A stretch of DNA of 64,000 nucleotides, taken from contig NZ_LGJH01000159.1 of assembly GCF_001298105.1 (NCBI RefSeq), forward strand, positions 98,423 through 162,422, in the 5' to 3' direction. Position numbers and translations under genes: made by a program. Below the pieces are notes generated by a model. It made no database searches. It was given only the letters and a program-made list of their open reading frames with translations, and had not been told where the DNA came from. Each line of letters begins with the position of its first letter. Position 1 is the stretch's first letter. This stretch comes from Novosphingobium sp. ST904. GTDB taxonomy: Bacteria > Pseudomonadota > Alphaproteobacteria > Sphingomonadales > Sphingomonadaceae. Shown here in pieces: positions 1 through 8,887 of this stretch.

Positions 1-675
1 CGCCGAATCGAAGATCTGGCTCACCGTCCACACCACGACGAACCAGACCAGTCCTTCTCCCAGCACGTAGAGCAGCGCCGAAAGCGCGAATCGGGCCACG
101 AACGAGGCGAGCTGGACATAGGCGAGGATGCGGAAGCGCCCCGCCAGTCGCAGTGCCGCGCTGGCCATGCCGCGCGGGTTGCAGGCGATGGCGCAAGCGT
201 AGATCGCCACGAGGTCCACGTCATGGGGCTGGATGCCGATCAGGTTGCCCGCCAGCCAGGCGACCAGGACGCTCATCAGCGCCGCCACCAGCGCGCTGCC
301 GACGTCCAGCAGCAGGCCATAGGCGTAAAGCGAGGACATCCTGCCGGCATCGCCGTTTTCCTCCTCCACGGCGACGAAGCGAACCAGCGGCTGCCAGGAT
401 TCGAACCGGATCAGCCGTTCGCACACCCTGCCGATGGAAAGCACCACTGCGAGGGTGCCGAACTGTTGCTGGCCCAGCGCGCGGGTGGCGATGGCGAGGC
501 TCGCCATCATGATCATCACGCCGCCGAAATTGCCCGAGAGCAGGTGGATGATGCTCATGAGATGCGGGCGGAGCATCTCCGAGCCCTGCCAGCGTTCGCG
601 CTGGCGGGCGATGAAGGAGGCTCCACGGCGCCAGATCGGCGCCGCGCCCTCGCTGGCACTCTCTCTCCGGTTCAT
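1..675 (-). CDS. Polysaccharide biosynthesis protein (flippase-like), partial
   Basis: The frame is open through the left edge, so only the first 225 residues are present. It starts at an ATG that overlaps the TGA of the upstream polymerase gene by 4 bp (ATGA), a sign of translational coupling. A cytoplasmic N-terminus is followed by hydrophobic segments at about residues 40-63, 118-147, 152-166 and 186-217. The motif RALGQQQFGTLAVV at residues 65-78 matches the R-x-LG-x(3)-FG pattern of Wzx/MATE-like lipid-linked oligosaccharide flippases. Such proteins move the assembled repeat unit across the inner membrane. The neighbouring polymerase and export genes support a role in exopolysaccharide or capsule assembly. 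The C-terminal half cannot be judged. Confidence 0.75.
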   Translation of the reverse strand, partial: MNRRESASEGAAPIWRRGASFIARQRERWQGSEMLRPHLMSIIHLLSGNFGGVMIMMASLAIATRALGQQQFGTLAVVLSIGRVCERLIRFESWQPLVRFVAVEEENGDAGRMSSLYAYGLLLDVGSALVAALMSVLVAWLAGNLIGIQPHDVDLVAIYACAIACNPRGMASAALRLAGRFRILAYVQLASFVARFALSALLYVLGEGLVWFVVVWTVSQIFDSA

Positions 676-2126
676 CCTGCTTCCAGCGTCCGTATCGTTT
701 GCGGGCGGAGGGAGGGCTCGTCGCCTTCCCGTTCGTCCGGTTTCCAGCTCCCGTGTCTCGGGCGCCGTTCCCGCCGTGCCGCCGTGAAAGTGGCGGCCCC
801 GGCAAGCGCGAACATCAGCACCACCGGTCCGTTCCACATCCGCGCGAACATGTGCGGCAACGACATGGCGTACATGAAGAACACTCCCAGGCTGGCGAGC
901 GCGGACACGCCGGCCGCCTTGTTTCTTCGGGCTATGAACAACCCCTCCACCAGCATGGCGAGGAACATGACGAAGAGTCCGAGGAAGGAGACGATCCCGC
1001 CTTCGTTGAGCACCAGCAGGTAGAGCTGGTGCACGGGCATCCCGTAAGAGCTGGCCTTGCGGTATCCGTCACTGCCGAGACCGATCAGCAGGTTGTTGCC
1101 CGACATCTGCCAGGCTTCCTCGATCAGCACCGAGCGGCCGACGAAAGTACCCGCCTTGGTCGGGTCTCCGGTGACCACCGCGTCGCCCACGCGTTGCTCG
1201 AACACGGCGGGCACCGGCCCGCCGAGGCCGACATAGGCAGTCACCACCAGCAGCACCGGCACCGCGATCGAGATGACCGTGCGGATGCGCGAGAAGGCGA
1301 GGATGAAGCCGATGGACAGGATCGTCGCGGTGAAGGCGGTGAAGCTGGCGCAATAGACCAGCCCGGCCACGATCACGAGCGCGAGGGGAACCGCGAAGAC
1401 CGTCTTCAGGCGCTTGTCGATCACCGCGTGGATCAGGAAGATCAGCGCGAAGACGCAGACCGCGCCGTTCGAGTTCGGCTCGCCCGTCATCGCGCCGAGG
1501 CGGCCATTGCCGGTCACCACGTACTTGTTGACGTACTGGGTGATCGCCGCGCGGCTCAGCAGGTTGACCATGGCGATGCCGATGGCCTGCGATACGGCGA
1601 CGCCCAGCACATAGGCGATCGCGCATTTCTGGAGCAGTGCGTGGCTGCAGTTCGCCAGCAGCATCGGGATCAGCAGCAGCGCGAAGGCATATTGCCCGGC
1701 GACCACCGGCCAGCGTTCGGAATCGCCGTGCGTGACCGAGCCGACCAGCATCCCGCCCAGCAGCATGACCAGGCCCAGCACCCAGATCGCCGACATCCGC
1801 CCCATCATCGCCGCGTTGAGCCCGCGCGAGGCGAGCATGAGCAGCGTGCAGACGAGAAGCAGGATGTCGGACATGGTGAGGTTGAAGGCGGGAATGCGGC
1901 CCACCTGCCACCAACTCAGGAAGAAGGCGGCGACAGGCAGCAGCACGGCGATCACGCGTTCGTATGGGGATACCGAAGCGGTCGCGGGCCGATATGCGGA
2001 ATGGCCCGGAAGTCTCGCCGGCTGCTGCCACCCCGCGTCGGGGATCACGCCGGGAACCGGCTTCGGAAGCCCCGCCGGAAACTCGGGGGATGCCTGTGTG
2101 ATGATAGCGGCCATGGCGGCGATCAT
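672..2126 (-). CDS. O-antigen ligase/polymerase family protein (Wzy-like)
   Basis: An integral membrane protein of about 484 residues with roughly a dozen hydrophobic segments. Near the C-terminus a large loop carries IGLGSDGYRKASSYGMPVHQ followed by LLVLNEGGI, matching the Wzy_C pattern (a His in a 'H-x-L/F...E-x-G-I' context) of O-antigen polymerases and ligases. It would polymerise or transfer lipid-linked repeat units on the periplasmic face. The next gene, a flippase, overlaps it by 4 bp, so the two form one transcription unit. The start is uncertain: I chose the ATG at 2126 because the open frame upstream, to 2243, encodes an unlikely Pro/Cys-rich N-terminus; no good ribosome binding site marks either. 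Whether it polymerises or ligates cannot be told from sequence. Confidence 0.75.
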   Translation of the reverse strand: MIAAMAAIITQASPEFPAGLPKPVPGVIPDAGWQQPARLPGHSAYRPATASVSPYERVIAVLLPVAAFFLSWWQVGRIPAFNLTMSDILLLVCTLLMLASRGLNAAMMGRMSAIWVLGLVMLLGGMLVGSVTHGDSERWPVVAGQYAFALLLIPMLLANCSHALLQKCAIAYVLGVAVSQAIGIAMVNLLSRAAITQYVNKYVVTGNGRLGAMTGEPNSNGAVCVFALIFLIHAVIDKRLKTVFAVPLALVIVAGLVYCASFTAFTATILSIGFILAFSRIRTVISIAVPVLLVVTAYVGLGGPVPAVFEQRVGDAVVTGDPTKAGTFVGRSVLIEEAWQMSGNNLLIGLGSDGYRKASSYGMPVHQLYLLVLNEGGIVSFLGLFVMFLAMLVEGLFIARRNKAAGVSALASLGVFFMYAMSLPHMFARMWNGPVVLMFALAGAATFTAARRERRPRHGSWKPDEREGDEPSLRPQTIRTLEAG

Positions 2127-2328
2127 GGTCAGGGGGGGAGGCGAAGGCAAAGGCCAGTCCGGGCAGTCCGCCAGCGCATAGATGTTAGCGCAAAAGGGTG
2201 AGGGCCGGTCCCGCGCTAAGTCGAATTGGTGACTTGTGCGCACTGGGGGCGAGGATCAAGGTCTTGCCGCAAACGGCTTTGCGGGGGGCGGGGGGCAAAA
2301 TGCTCCTGAGCCAGGCTGGAGATATGGC

Positions 2329-3734
2329 ATGACCGCGGCAGACACCTCGAGGACAGCCCGCCCCGTTGCGAGGAAACGCGCGAACTGGCGTCCCGTCTGG
2401 TTCGGCGGCGCGGTGCTGGCGATCGTGGCCCTGGTGCTCGGCCTTGCCGGAACCGCGGGCGAGCCGGTGCTGGCGGCGGCGCCCGTGGTGCGCGCCATCG
2501 CCGGCAAGAAGGCGTTCCCGGCAGCCGTGGGCTACGGCGCCACCAGCGTGGGCGGCGCGGCGGGCGTATCATCTACATCACCACACTGGCCGATTCCGGC
2601 GCCGGTTCCTACCGCGCCTGCGTGACCGCGACCGGACCGCGCGTCTGCGTGTTCCGGGTCAACGGGGTGATCCGCTTCACCCAGCGCCCGCCGTGGATCA
2701 TGACCCCCTACCTGACGATCGCCGGCCAGACCGCGCCCGGCGGCGGCATCACGCTGGCCCATGCGGGCGGGTCCAACGGACTGACCCCGCTGGTCATCAA
2801 GAACACGCATGACGTGGTCGTGCGCGGCATCCGCGTGCGTACCGACCGCATCGGCCGCAATCCCGGCGGCGAGGACGATATCACCATCGAGCGGAGCAGC
2901 CGCGTGGTGATCGACCATGTCAGCGCCTCCTGGGCGCGCGACGAGGTGATCAACGGCTACGACGACAACGACGAGATCACCATCAGCAATTCGATCTTCG
3001 CCTGGGGTATCCCCAAGCATGACAAGTGCGCGCTGCTCGCCAGCGATCCGGTGGACAAGCAGAAGCTGAGCTTCATCGGCAACGTCTGCGCCCACAACGG
3101 AGACCGCAACCCCGACATCAACTTCCCGCGTGGCTCCTGCGTGGAGGTCATCAACAACGTGCTCTACAACGCCGCCTCCGAGTTCGCGGAAGTCTGGGAG
3201 AGCTACGGGGGCTCGCCGGTATCCATCGTCGGCAACAGCTTCATCGCCGGGACCAATACCAACACCAACAGCCGGGGCGTCGCCCGCGAGACGGTGGGAT
3301 CGACGGGAACCGCGTCGATCTATCTGTGGGACAACAATTTCAGCGGCAACTTCAAGCATGTCAGCCCGGAAGTCGTGCCCGCGCAGGTCCAGCAGGCGCC
3401 GTGTCCGCTGACGCTCCAGCCGATGGCCGCGACGGCCGCCTATTCCTCCGTGCTCGCCCGCGCCGGGGCATTCCCGCGCGATGCCATAGACCAGCAGGTG
3501 CTCGCCGACGTGCGCGGCATCACCGGACGCATCGGCGCTCCCGTCCCGGCGATCCCCTACCAGCCTCCGGCCGCGCCTTATGCCGATAACGATAAGGACG
3601 GCATGGACGACGCCTGGGAGCGCGCCAACGGGCTCGACACCACGAAGAACGACGCCTGGGGCGACCGGAACGGCGACGGTATCGAGAACTTCGAGGAATT
3701 CCTGGCATATCGCGAAAAGGGGTTCGGTCTGTGA
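2329..3734 (+). CDS. Polysaccharide lyase family 1 (pectate-lyase-like), frame broken near 2556
   Basis: The start ATG has GGAG 8 bp upstream. An N-terminal signal anchor (about residues 25-47) precedes a parallel beta-helix protein that opens with KAFPAAVGYGATSVGG, the usual PL1 start. The frame then breaks: restoring one C near 2556 gives GGRGG followed by IIYITTLADSGAGSYRAC, a standard PL1 continuation, and the rest is intact to 3734. Typical right-handed-helix features follow, such as DDITIERSSRVVIDHVSASW. The C-terminus has Asp-rich calcium-type repeats (DNDKDGMDD, DRNGDGIEN). The corrected length is 468 residues. PL1 enzymes cleave uronic acid polymers by beta-elimination. Here, next to exopolysaccharide genes, it may trim or release the cell's own polymer, but the substrate is unknown. 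Its stop overlaps the next gene by 4 bp (GTGA). Confidence 0.72.
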
Positions 3735-4927
3735 ACAGCCTGGCTGCGCCGGTTCCCCTTGGCGGCGAGATCCCGGCCCGTGGGCGGACCGGCGGGCCGC
3801 TGACCATCTGCTTCCCCTTCGCGGGGGACGAACTGGGCGGCAGCCATGTCTCGGCGCGGGGGCTGATGGAGGGCCTCGATCCGGCGCGCTACCGCCTGCT
3901 GGTGGTGCCGGAAGTGCCGGACGGAACGATTGCGGAGTTCTTCGGCGCCTTTACCCGGACGCCTGATCCCGCCGCGCCGCGCCGCTCCTTCGTGCCCGGC
4001 GCGCGCTTCGGTCCCGGCAAGGTGCTGCGCGCGCTCGCAGGGGTACCCCGCCGGGCGCGCTTCCTGCGGGAGCATGGTATCGACGTGGTTCACAGCAATG
4101 ACGGCCGCAGCCATGCGAGCTGGGCGCTGGCGGCGCGGCTGGCGGGGGCGCGGCTGGTCTGGCACCATCGCGGCGATCCCGATGCCCGCGGCCTGCGCTT
4201 CGTCGCCCCCTTGCTGGCCAGCCGGATCTTCACCGTCTCGCGGTTTTCCCTGCCGCAGGGATCGAGCGAGGCGGCCAGGGCCGCGCAAGTCGTCTACAGT
4301 CCCTTCGACACGTCGGTCAGCGCCGACTGGGCGGCGATGCGCGCCCGGATCGTCGAGGAACTCGGCTGTCCGCCCGATGCCTTGCTGTGCGGTTGGTTCG
4401 GCAACTTCGTGAAGCGCAAGCGGCCATTGGAGTTCGTGGAGGCCGTGGAGCGGCTGGGCGCCATGCTCGACCGGCCGGTCGTCGGCCTGATGTTCGGCGA
4501 TCCGCGCAACACCGAGGTGGGAGATGCACTGCCCGAGCGGATCGCGCGGGTATCCGGCAATGCCCGCGTCCACATGATGGGCTATCGCTCGCCGGGGCAT
4601 GAATGGCTGGCGGGCTGCGACCTGCTGCTGGTTCCCGCCGCGCGCGAGCCGCTCGGCCGCACGCTGGTGGAGGCGATGCTGGTCGGCACGCTTGTCGTCG
4701 CCACGGATTCGGGCGGCAATCCCGAGGCGCTGGAAGGCGGCTGCGGTGTGCTCTGCCCGCTCGACGATCCCGCCGCCATGGCGCGCGCGGCCGCCGACCT
4801 GCTTGCCGATCCGGAACGGATCGACGCGATCCGCCGGCATGCACGGCTCGAAGCCATGCGGCGCTTCTCAAAGGAGAATCACGTCCGTCAGGTCAGCGCG
4901 GTCTACGAGGAACTGGCGCGAGGCTGA
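3731..4927 (+). CDS. Glycosyltransferase family 4
   Basis: A 398-residue GT-B fold glycosyltransferase starting with GTG inside the stop of the lyase gene (GTGA overlap). The N-terminal Rossmann domain contains the glycine-rich loop DELGGSHVSARGL. The C-terminal domain has GWFGNFVKRKRPLEFVEA (GT4 acceptor/donor domain start), then LLVPAAREPLGRTLVEAM, where the ExFGxxxxEAM signature of retaining GT4 enzymes appears as EPLGRTLVEAM. It would transfer a sugar from an NDP-sugar to a lipid-linked exopolysaccharide intermediate at the cytoplasmic membrane. Coupling to a PL1 lyase suggests the two act on the same polymer. The sugar specificity cannot be read from the sequence. Confidence 0.85.
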   Translation: MNSLAAPVPLGGEIPARGRTGGPLTICFPFAGDELGGSHVSARGLMEGLDPARYRLLVVPEVPDGTIAEFFGAFTRTPDPAAPRRSFVPGARFGPGKVLRALAGVPRRARFLREHGIDVVHSNDGRSHASWALAARLAGARLVWHHRGDPDARGLRFVAPLLASRIFTVSRFSLPQGSSEAARAAQVVYSPFDTSVSADWAAMRARIVEELGCPPDALLCGWFGNFVKRKRPLEFVEAVERLGAMLDRPVVGLMFGDPRNTEVGDALPERIARVSGNARVHMMGYRSPGHEWLAGCDLLLVPAAREPLGRTLVEAMLVGTLVVATDSGGNPEALEGGCGVLCPLDDPAAMARAAADLLADPERIDAIRRHARLEAMRRFSKENHVRQVSAVYEELARG

Positions 4928-5013
4928 AGGGGAGAGGCGAGCGGCACGGGCCTGTCCCGCACATGCCGGAACCCGGGGCGCTGCCCCGGGTGTGTGCTGC
5001 CGGAGGGGGGCGC

Positions 5014-6246
5014 TCAGAACCGGATGCGCAGTGCGACGCCGGTTCGGAAGCGGTCGAACTCCTGGGTGCCGTCATCGCCGGTCCGCTTGCCGAAATTAGC
5101 GTAGCCGGCCAGCGACATATTGCGCGACATCACATATTCGATCTCGCCCGATGCCGTGACGGTCTGCTCCTTGGTTCCCGAGCCGTTGTAGCGCGAGCGG
5201 CGATAGCCGGCGCCTACCGTTGCGAACAGGTTGTGCCTGATCTCCTGCTGCACCGCCAGCTTGACGGTCGTGTCCGTGCGGGACTGGGCGCCGGTGCGGA
5301 AGGTCGCGACGTCGCCGTTGAAGGCGTCGAGGATCACCGCAGTGCGTCGCGTGGGATGATAGGTCAGGTTGCCCGAGACCGAGAGCCCGGTGCGGCCCGG
5401 CGTGCCCGGGTCGTCGGGTTCGAGGCGGAAGAAGCCTGCCGACAGATTGCCCTCCAGCACGCCTCCCGGCTGGATCTGGATGCCTCCGCGCATGCCCCAG
5501 GTGGTGGTGTTGCGCTTGTCGCCCTCGGAAGTCCTTTCGATCCTGAAATCACGCCGCACGGCAAAGGCGCTCAGGGTGACGAAGGTGATGCCCGATACCC
5601 GCCAGCCGGCCGTGGCAAGGGCGCTGTAGCCGGTGAAGTCCCGGTTGGCGTCCGCCGCGGAAACCGCGTCGTACTGGGTAATGTTGCCCTGAAGGTCGAA
5701 CAGCAGGCGCGCCGTCTCATGGTGTGCGCGCAGTTCGCCGCCCAGGCTGTCGATCTCGCGCGGGCCGGAGTTCGGGTCCTGCCGGGATTCCGGCGAGCCG
5801 CGCTCCTCGACCGCGCGCTGCCAGAACCCGCGCCCCGTTACCGAGGTGGAAGGATCGGGAGACCAGCGCGCCGAGCCCTGGAGCAGCCAGGCCTCGGTAT
5901 TCTCGGTCTTGAGATCGGCGAAGCGCCGGATCGTGGACGTGGCCAGCACTTCGCCGCTGACGACGCCGGGCGCGGTCCGGGCCCTGATTTCGGGCGTGAT
6001 TTCGAGATGCACGTCGTCCCGGGCATTGGCGGGTTCGGCGTAGACGTTGCTGTCGTACTCGATCCGGGCTTCGCCGCCCATGGTGACGTCGATCGAGCCG
6101 AGGTGGATCGGCAGTTCCCGGTAGGACCTGTCGTTGGGATAGACCGCCGGCGCGGTCGAGCCGATGTCGCGTGCCTGGGCCAGTGCCTGCTGCGGAGTCG
6201 CCAGCAGGAGCGGGACCGGGACGGCCAGTGCGATTGCCCCCCGCAC
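5014..6246 (-). CDS. Outer-membrane beta-barrel protein of the exopolysaccharide locus
   Basis: A 410-residue protein starting with GTG, 4 bp after the stop of the Wza-like gene and so in the same operon. It has a signal peptide (residues 1-24, ending ALAQA) and then alternating hydrophobic/polar strands throughout. It ends in aromatic Phe in the pattern ...GVALRIRF, the C-terminal signal recognised by the BAM machinery. Such BBP2-type barrels accompany Wza-like exporters in sphingomonad exopolysaccharide clusters and are thought to help secretion across the outer membrane. No catalytic motif is visible. The family assignment rests on composition, C-terminal signature and context. Confidence 0.7.
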   Translation of the reverse strand: MRGAIALAVPVPLLLATPQQALAQARDIGSTAPAVYPNDRSYRELPIHLGSIDVTMGGEARIEYDSNVYAEPANARDDVHLEITPEIRARTAPGVVSGEVLATSTIRRFADLKTENTEAWLLQGSARWSPDPSTSVTGRGFWQRAVEERGSPESRQDPNSGPREIDSLGGELRAHHETARLLFDLQGNITQYDAVSAADANRDFTGYSALATAGWRVSGITFVTLSAFAVRRDFRIERTSEGDKRNTTTWGMRGGIQIQPGGVLEGNLSAGFFRLEPDDPGTPGRTGLSVSGNLTYHPTRRTAVILDAFNGDVATFRTGAQSRTDTTVKLAVQQEIRHNLFATVGAGYRRSRYNGSGTKEQTVTASGEIEYVMSRNMSLAGYANFGKRTGDDGTQEFDRFRTGVALRIRF

Positions 6247-6250
6247 GGCG

Positions 6251-6856
6251 TCAGAACCAGCGCTCGTAGACCCGGATACGGTCTCCGGGGAGGATGATGG
6301 TGGTTTCGTCCGCCTGCGCGGTCACGTCCTTGCCGTCGACCTGCCGGGTGATCGCCACCTTGCCGGTCTGCGCGCGGTAAGTGTAGCCCCCCGCCGCCGA
6401 AAGCGCTGCCAGCACGGTCATGCCCTGGCGATAGGCGAACTGGCCGGGCTGGTTGACCTCGCCCACCACATAGAACGGGCGCAGTTCCACCGGGCCGACG
6501 TTGACCACCGGGTCGCCGGTCATGATCCCCTGGCGCAGCAGCGTGGCGGCGATGCCCTGTTCGATCTCCCGGTAAGTGAGCCCGGCGACGTTCACCTGCT
6601 TGATATAGGGCAGCGAGATCGCGCCGGTATCCTCGACGATGTAGTCGCCGTCGGCGGTCGTCAGATCCTGCACCACGATATGCAGCTTGTCGCCCGCACC
6701 CACGCGGTAGGGACCTGCCTGCGTGGATGCGAGCGTGGGCAGAGATGCCGTGGGCGAGGAACATGCCCCGAGCATCAATGACGAAGCGAGCGTCGCGGCA
6801 AGCGGGGCCGCGAGAATGTGCCTGAAACGGAACAGGCGCGATAACTGGTGCGACAT
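6251..6856 (-). CDS. Polysaccharide export lipoprotein (Wza/Poly_export family)
   Basis: A 201-residue lipoprotein. The start at 6856 is chosen because GGGAGGG lies just upstream. The signal peptide ends in lipobox LGAC with acceptor Cys32. The Poly_export domain begins GPYRVGAGDKLHIVVQDL and is followed by SLBB-type segments (FYVVGEVNQPGQFAYRQGMT, then LAALSAAGGYTYRA). These proteins form the outer-membrane or periplasmic channel for capsule and exopolysaccharide export. It is shorter than E. coli Wza and lacks the C-terminal amphipathic alpha-barrel helix; the adjacent beta-barrel protein may supply the outer-membrane pore instead. It is the first gene of an operon with that barrel. Confidence 0.85.
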   Translation of the reverse strand: MSHQLSRLFRFRHILAAPLAATLASSLMLGACSSPTASLPTLASTQAGPYRVGAGDKLHIVVQDLTTADGDYIVEDTGAISLPYIKQVNVAGLTYREIEQGIAATLLRQGIMTGDPVVNVGPVELRPFYVVGEVNQPGQFAYRQGMTVLAALSAAGGYTYRAQTGKVAITRQVDGKDVTAQADETTIILPGDRIRVYERWF

Positions 6857-7276
6857 ATGGGGTGCCCTCCCTGGAAAGACCTGCCACCCGGCGCCCTGCC
6901 TTCGGGGGGAAACCGCCCCGCCGATGGCTGACACGCCCATGGATTCGTCACCTGATAGGTTACGAAAATGACGGCGGATTTCCTTGGTTATTAAGGGCTA
7001 GGTGGTGGCGAACTCGGAGAACAGGCCGCGAAAATACTCGGGCGAAGGGGGATCATCCGCCCGAGAACAGTTCCAGCTAGGGACCGGGGCGCTGTTGTGA
7101 TATAGCCGTTGGCGCTGACGTCGAATTTGCGACGGGTTTCGGCAATATTGGGTCCGGGCCGGAATTTTTCCGATCCGAACTTCAACTGCGACGATTTCCT
7201 TTCACTTGACGATTTGACGCACTACCGGACTGCAATCTCGCAGGCCGAAAACACCGTTTCTTGAAAGGAAACACCC
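6857..7276. other. Divergent intergenic region, exopolysaccharide export operon / csp
   Basis: No gene is seen in this 420-bp stretch. It must hold the promoter of the Wza-like operon (leftward) and the promoter and 5' leader of the cold-shock gene (rightward). TTGACG at 7206-7211 is a possible -35 for csp, but no good -10 follows at the right distance. Confidence 0.5.
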
Positions 7277-7483
7277 ATGCCGATCGGCACCGTGAAGTTC
7301 TTCAACACCGACAAGGGTTACGGCTTCATTTCGCCCGAGGACGGCGGCCAGGACAGCTTCGTCCACATCAGCGCCGTTCAGAACGCCGGGATGCAGACGC
7401 TGAACAAGGACCAGCGCGTTTCCTACGAAGTCGAAGTCGGCCGCAATGGCAAGGCTTCTGCCGTGAACCTGCAGTCGGCCTGA
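7277..7483 (+). CDS. Cold-shock domain protein
   Basis: A 68-residue single cold-shock domain (OB fold) protein, full length for the CspA family. The RNA-binding motifs RNP1 (KGYGFI) and RNP2 (DSFVHI) are both present, and the start follows GAAAGGAAAC. Family members bind single-stranded RNA/DNA and melt secondary structure in the cytoplasm. A stable hairpin follows the stop, so it is probably transcribed alone. Whether it is cold-induced or constitutive cannot be told from the sequence. Confidence 0.95.
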   Translation: MPIGTVKFFNTDKGYGFISPEDGGQDSFVHISAVQNAGMQTLNKDQRVSYEVEVGRNGKASAVNLQSA

Positions 7484-7489
7484 TTGCAG

Positions 7490-7526
7490 AAGAACCGGGG
7501 CGCGGCATATGCCGACCCCGGTTCTT
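7490..7526 (+). terminator. Hairpin after the cold-shock gene
   Basis: A perfect 11-bp inverted repeat (AAGAACCGGGG / CCCCGGTTCTT) encloses the inner palindrome CGGCATATGCCG. It begins 6 bp after the csp stop. A U-tract is weak, so termination may be partial or the hairpin may protect the mRNA end. Confidence 0.65.
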
Positions 7527-7615
7527 ACGCCGCAAGCTGCGGTTTGTGGGTTTTTGCCCGAGGCGGCGCGTCCTGCGCGCCGCCCGGTAAGTGCCTTCAG
7601 GAGGAAGGGTCGACC

Positions 7616-7768
7616 TCAGTCGACCATCGCGGCGACAAGCCGCTGGAGATCCTCTCGTGACAGGCTGGTCCGGCTGGCGTCCCGCGCAGGGCGCGGGAGA
7701 TGCCGGATCTGATGTGTATTGAAGGCATTGGTAGAGCGATGGATCGCTCCCGAAAAATCTGTAATCAT
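7616..7768 (-). CDS. Small hypothetical protein, 50 aa
   Basis: An ATG preceded by AGGAATAG opens a 50-residue frame beginning MITDFSGAIHRSTNAFNTHQ and ending LSREDLQRLVAAMVD. The C-terminal half is an amphipathic helix with no membrane segment or known motif. It lies between the csp hairpin and infA. The evidence is the ribosome binding site and protein-like composition; I do not recognise a family. Confidence 0.45.
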   Translation of the reverse strand: MITDFSGAIHRSTNAFNTHQIRHLPRPARDASRTSLSREDLQRLVAAMVD

Positions 7769-7829
7769 CTATTCCTGAATTTCGCGGCTCATGGCCGCCC
7801 TGAATCAGCGGCCCTTGGCCGCATTGCGT

Positions 7830-8099
7830 TTATCGTTTGAAGCCGCCGCGCTTGCGCGGCGGGCCACCGGCCTGGCCGGGGGTGCGTTCGCGGAACACGA
7901 TGCGACCCTTGGTGAGGTCGTAAGGCGTCATTTCCACGTGTACGCGGTCGCCAACGACGGAGCGGATGCGGAACTTGCGCATCTTACCCGCGGTGTAGGC
8001 GATGATCTTGTGCTCGTTGTCGAGCAGAACGGCGAAGCGCCCATCGGGGAGGATTTCCTCGATGTAGCCTTCCATAGTAAGCAATTCTTCCTTGGCCAT
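7830..8099 (-). CDS. infA: Translation initiation factor IF-1, C-terminally extended
   Basis: An 89-residue S1/OB-fold protein. It begins MAKEELLTMEG and contains TAGKMRKFRIR and the conserved VEMTPYDLTKGRIVFR, the IF-1 signatures. IF-1 binds the 30S A site and helps IF-2 and IF-3 during initiation. Most IF-1 proteins stop after about 72 residues, just past TKGRI; this one continues with a basic, Gly/Pro-rich tail of about 17 residues (RTPGQAGGPPRKRGGFKR). I chose the start at MAKEELL by family alignment. The frame remains open upstream but encodes nothing IF-1-like. Confidence 0.93.
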   Translation of the reverse strand: MAKEELLTMEGYIEEILPDGRFAVLLDNEHKIIAYTAGKMRKFRIRSVVGDRVHVEMTPYDLTKGRIVFRERTPGQAGGPPRKRGGFKR

Positions 8100-8525
8100 C
8101 CGGTTCCGTCCATAGTCAATTTGCGTCAGGTCCCGCCGTCCGCACATCGAAAGGCGAGCCATCAAGGCCAAGCAGCTAGAAATGGGAGGCAGGGCTGAAG
8201 TTCCAGCCGGCAAAATCCCGTCGCAGGCGACGCAGCACCCGCCACATGGTGTCTAAACGTCAAAATTGCAAGCTATTCCGTGCTGCATCGGCGCATCGAT
8301 TTCTGTTTGCGGCCACTTCTACGCCGGTTTGGGCGCGGGATTTTCAAGCCGTTTCAGGCCTCATGAAGGTTGCAGGGCCGATTCAGGGGCTGGAGCAATT
8401 ATCCTTGCCGTCATCCCCGTCATTTCATGGCGGGCCGGTTTAACGCGGCCGGCGGCGTGTAGGAAAATGTTCCGTGAGGGCCGTGGCTCTGCGACGCACT
8501 GGCCAAACGGGGGCGGATGCTCCCG
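8100..8525. other. Gene-free stretch upstream of infA
   Basis: Contains the infA promoter region. No convincing coding sequence is seen on either strand: short open frames here lack ribosome binding sites and protein-like composition. Confidence 0.4.
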
Positions 8526-8565
8526 CGCCCCTCCGCCAGCCGGGGGTGTGGCGGGCGGAGGGGCG
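8526..8565 (-). terminator. Strong hairpin downstream of the small basic protein gene
   Basis: A perfect 12-bp GC-rich stem (CGCCCCTCCGCC / GGCGGAGGGGCG) with a 16-nt loop lies 27 bp beyond the stop of the minus-strand gene at 8593-8730. There is no clear U-tract. Confidence 0.6.
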
Positions 8566-8592
8566 GGATCAGGGCCTCAGGGGATCAAGGCC

Positions 8593-8730
8593 TCACAGCT
8601 TGTCCCTGGGCTTGCGGATGGTGGTGACGACCTGCGAGTCCGTGGAAAGGCCCAAGGAAGGCGCGGGCTTGGTCTTGGCTGCCTTGGGCTTGCGGATTTC
8701 CCGCGTGCTGCGCTTCTGCGACTTGGCCAT
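8593..8730 (-). CDS. Small basic hypothetical protein, 45 aa
   Basis: An ATG with AGGAG upstream opens a 45-residue frame beginning MAKSQKRSTREIRKPKAAKT and ending in VVTTIRKPRDKL. It is very Lys/Arg-rich and without hydrophobic segments, so it is probably cytoplasmic and could bind nucleic acid. Short MAKSQKR-type proteins of this kind occur in Sphingomonadales as conserved hypotheticals. A strong hairpin follows it. No function can be assigned. Confidence 0.7.
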   Translation of the reverse strand: MAKSQKRSTREIRKPKAAKTKPAPSLGLSTDSQVVTTIRKPRDKL

Positions 8731-8887
8731 GTTCGTGCTCCTGCTTTCAAGCGGGGGCGCGTTTTATCCCTCAGCCGCGGGAGGCTTGGTGTCCGGTTCC
8801 CGCGATGGCTGCTTCTAGCACCGATCGCCCGAAGACGTGTACGAATTCGGGGAAAGGCCGCTTCGGCCGATTCGATCCTGCGCGAGA

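Noticed and set aside
699..2201. 500-codon plus-strand frame opposite the Wzy-like gene
   Set aside because: It is His/Asp/Arg-rich low-complexity; the minus-strand protein has clear membrane helices and the Wzy_C motif.
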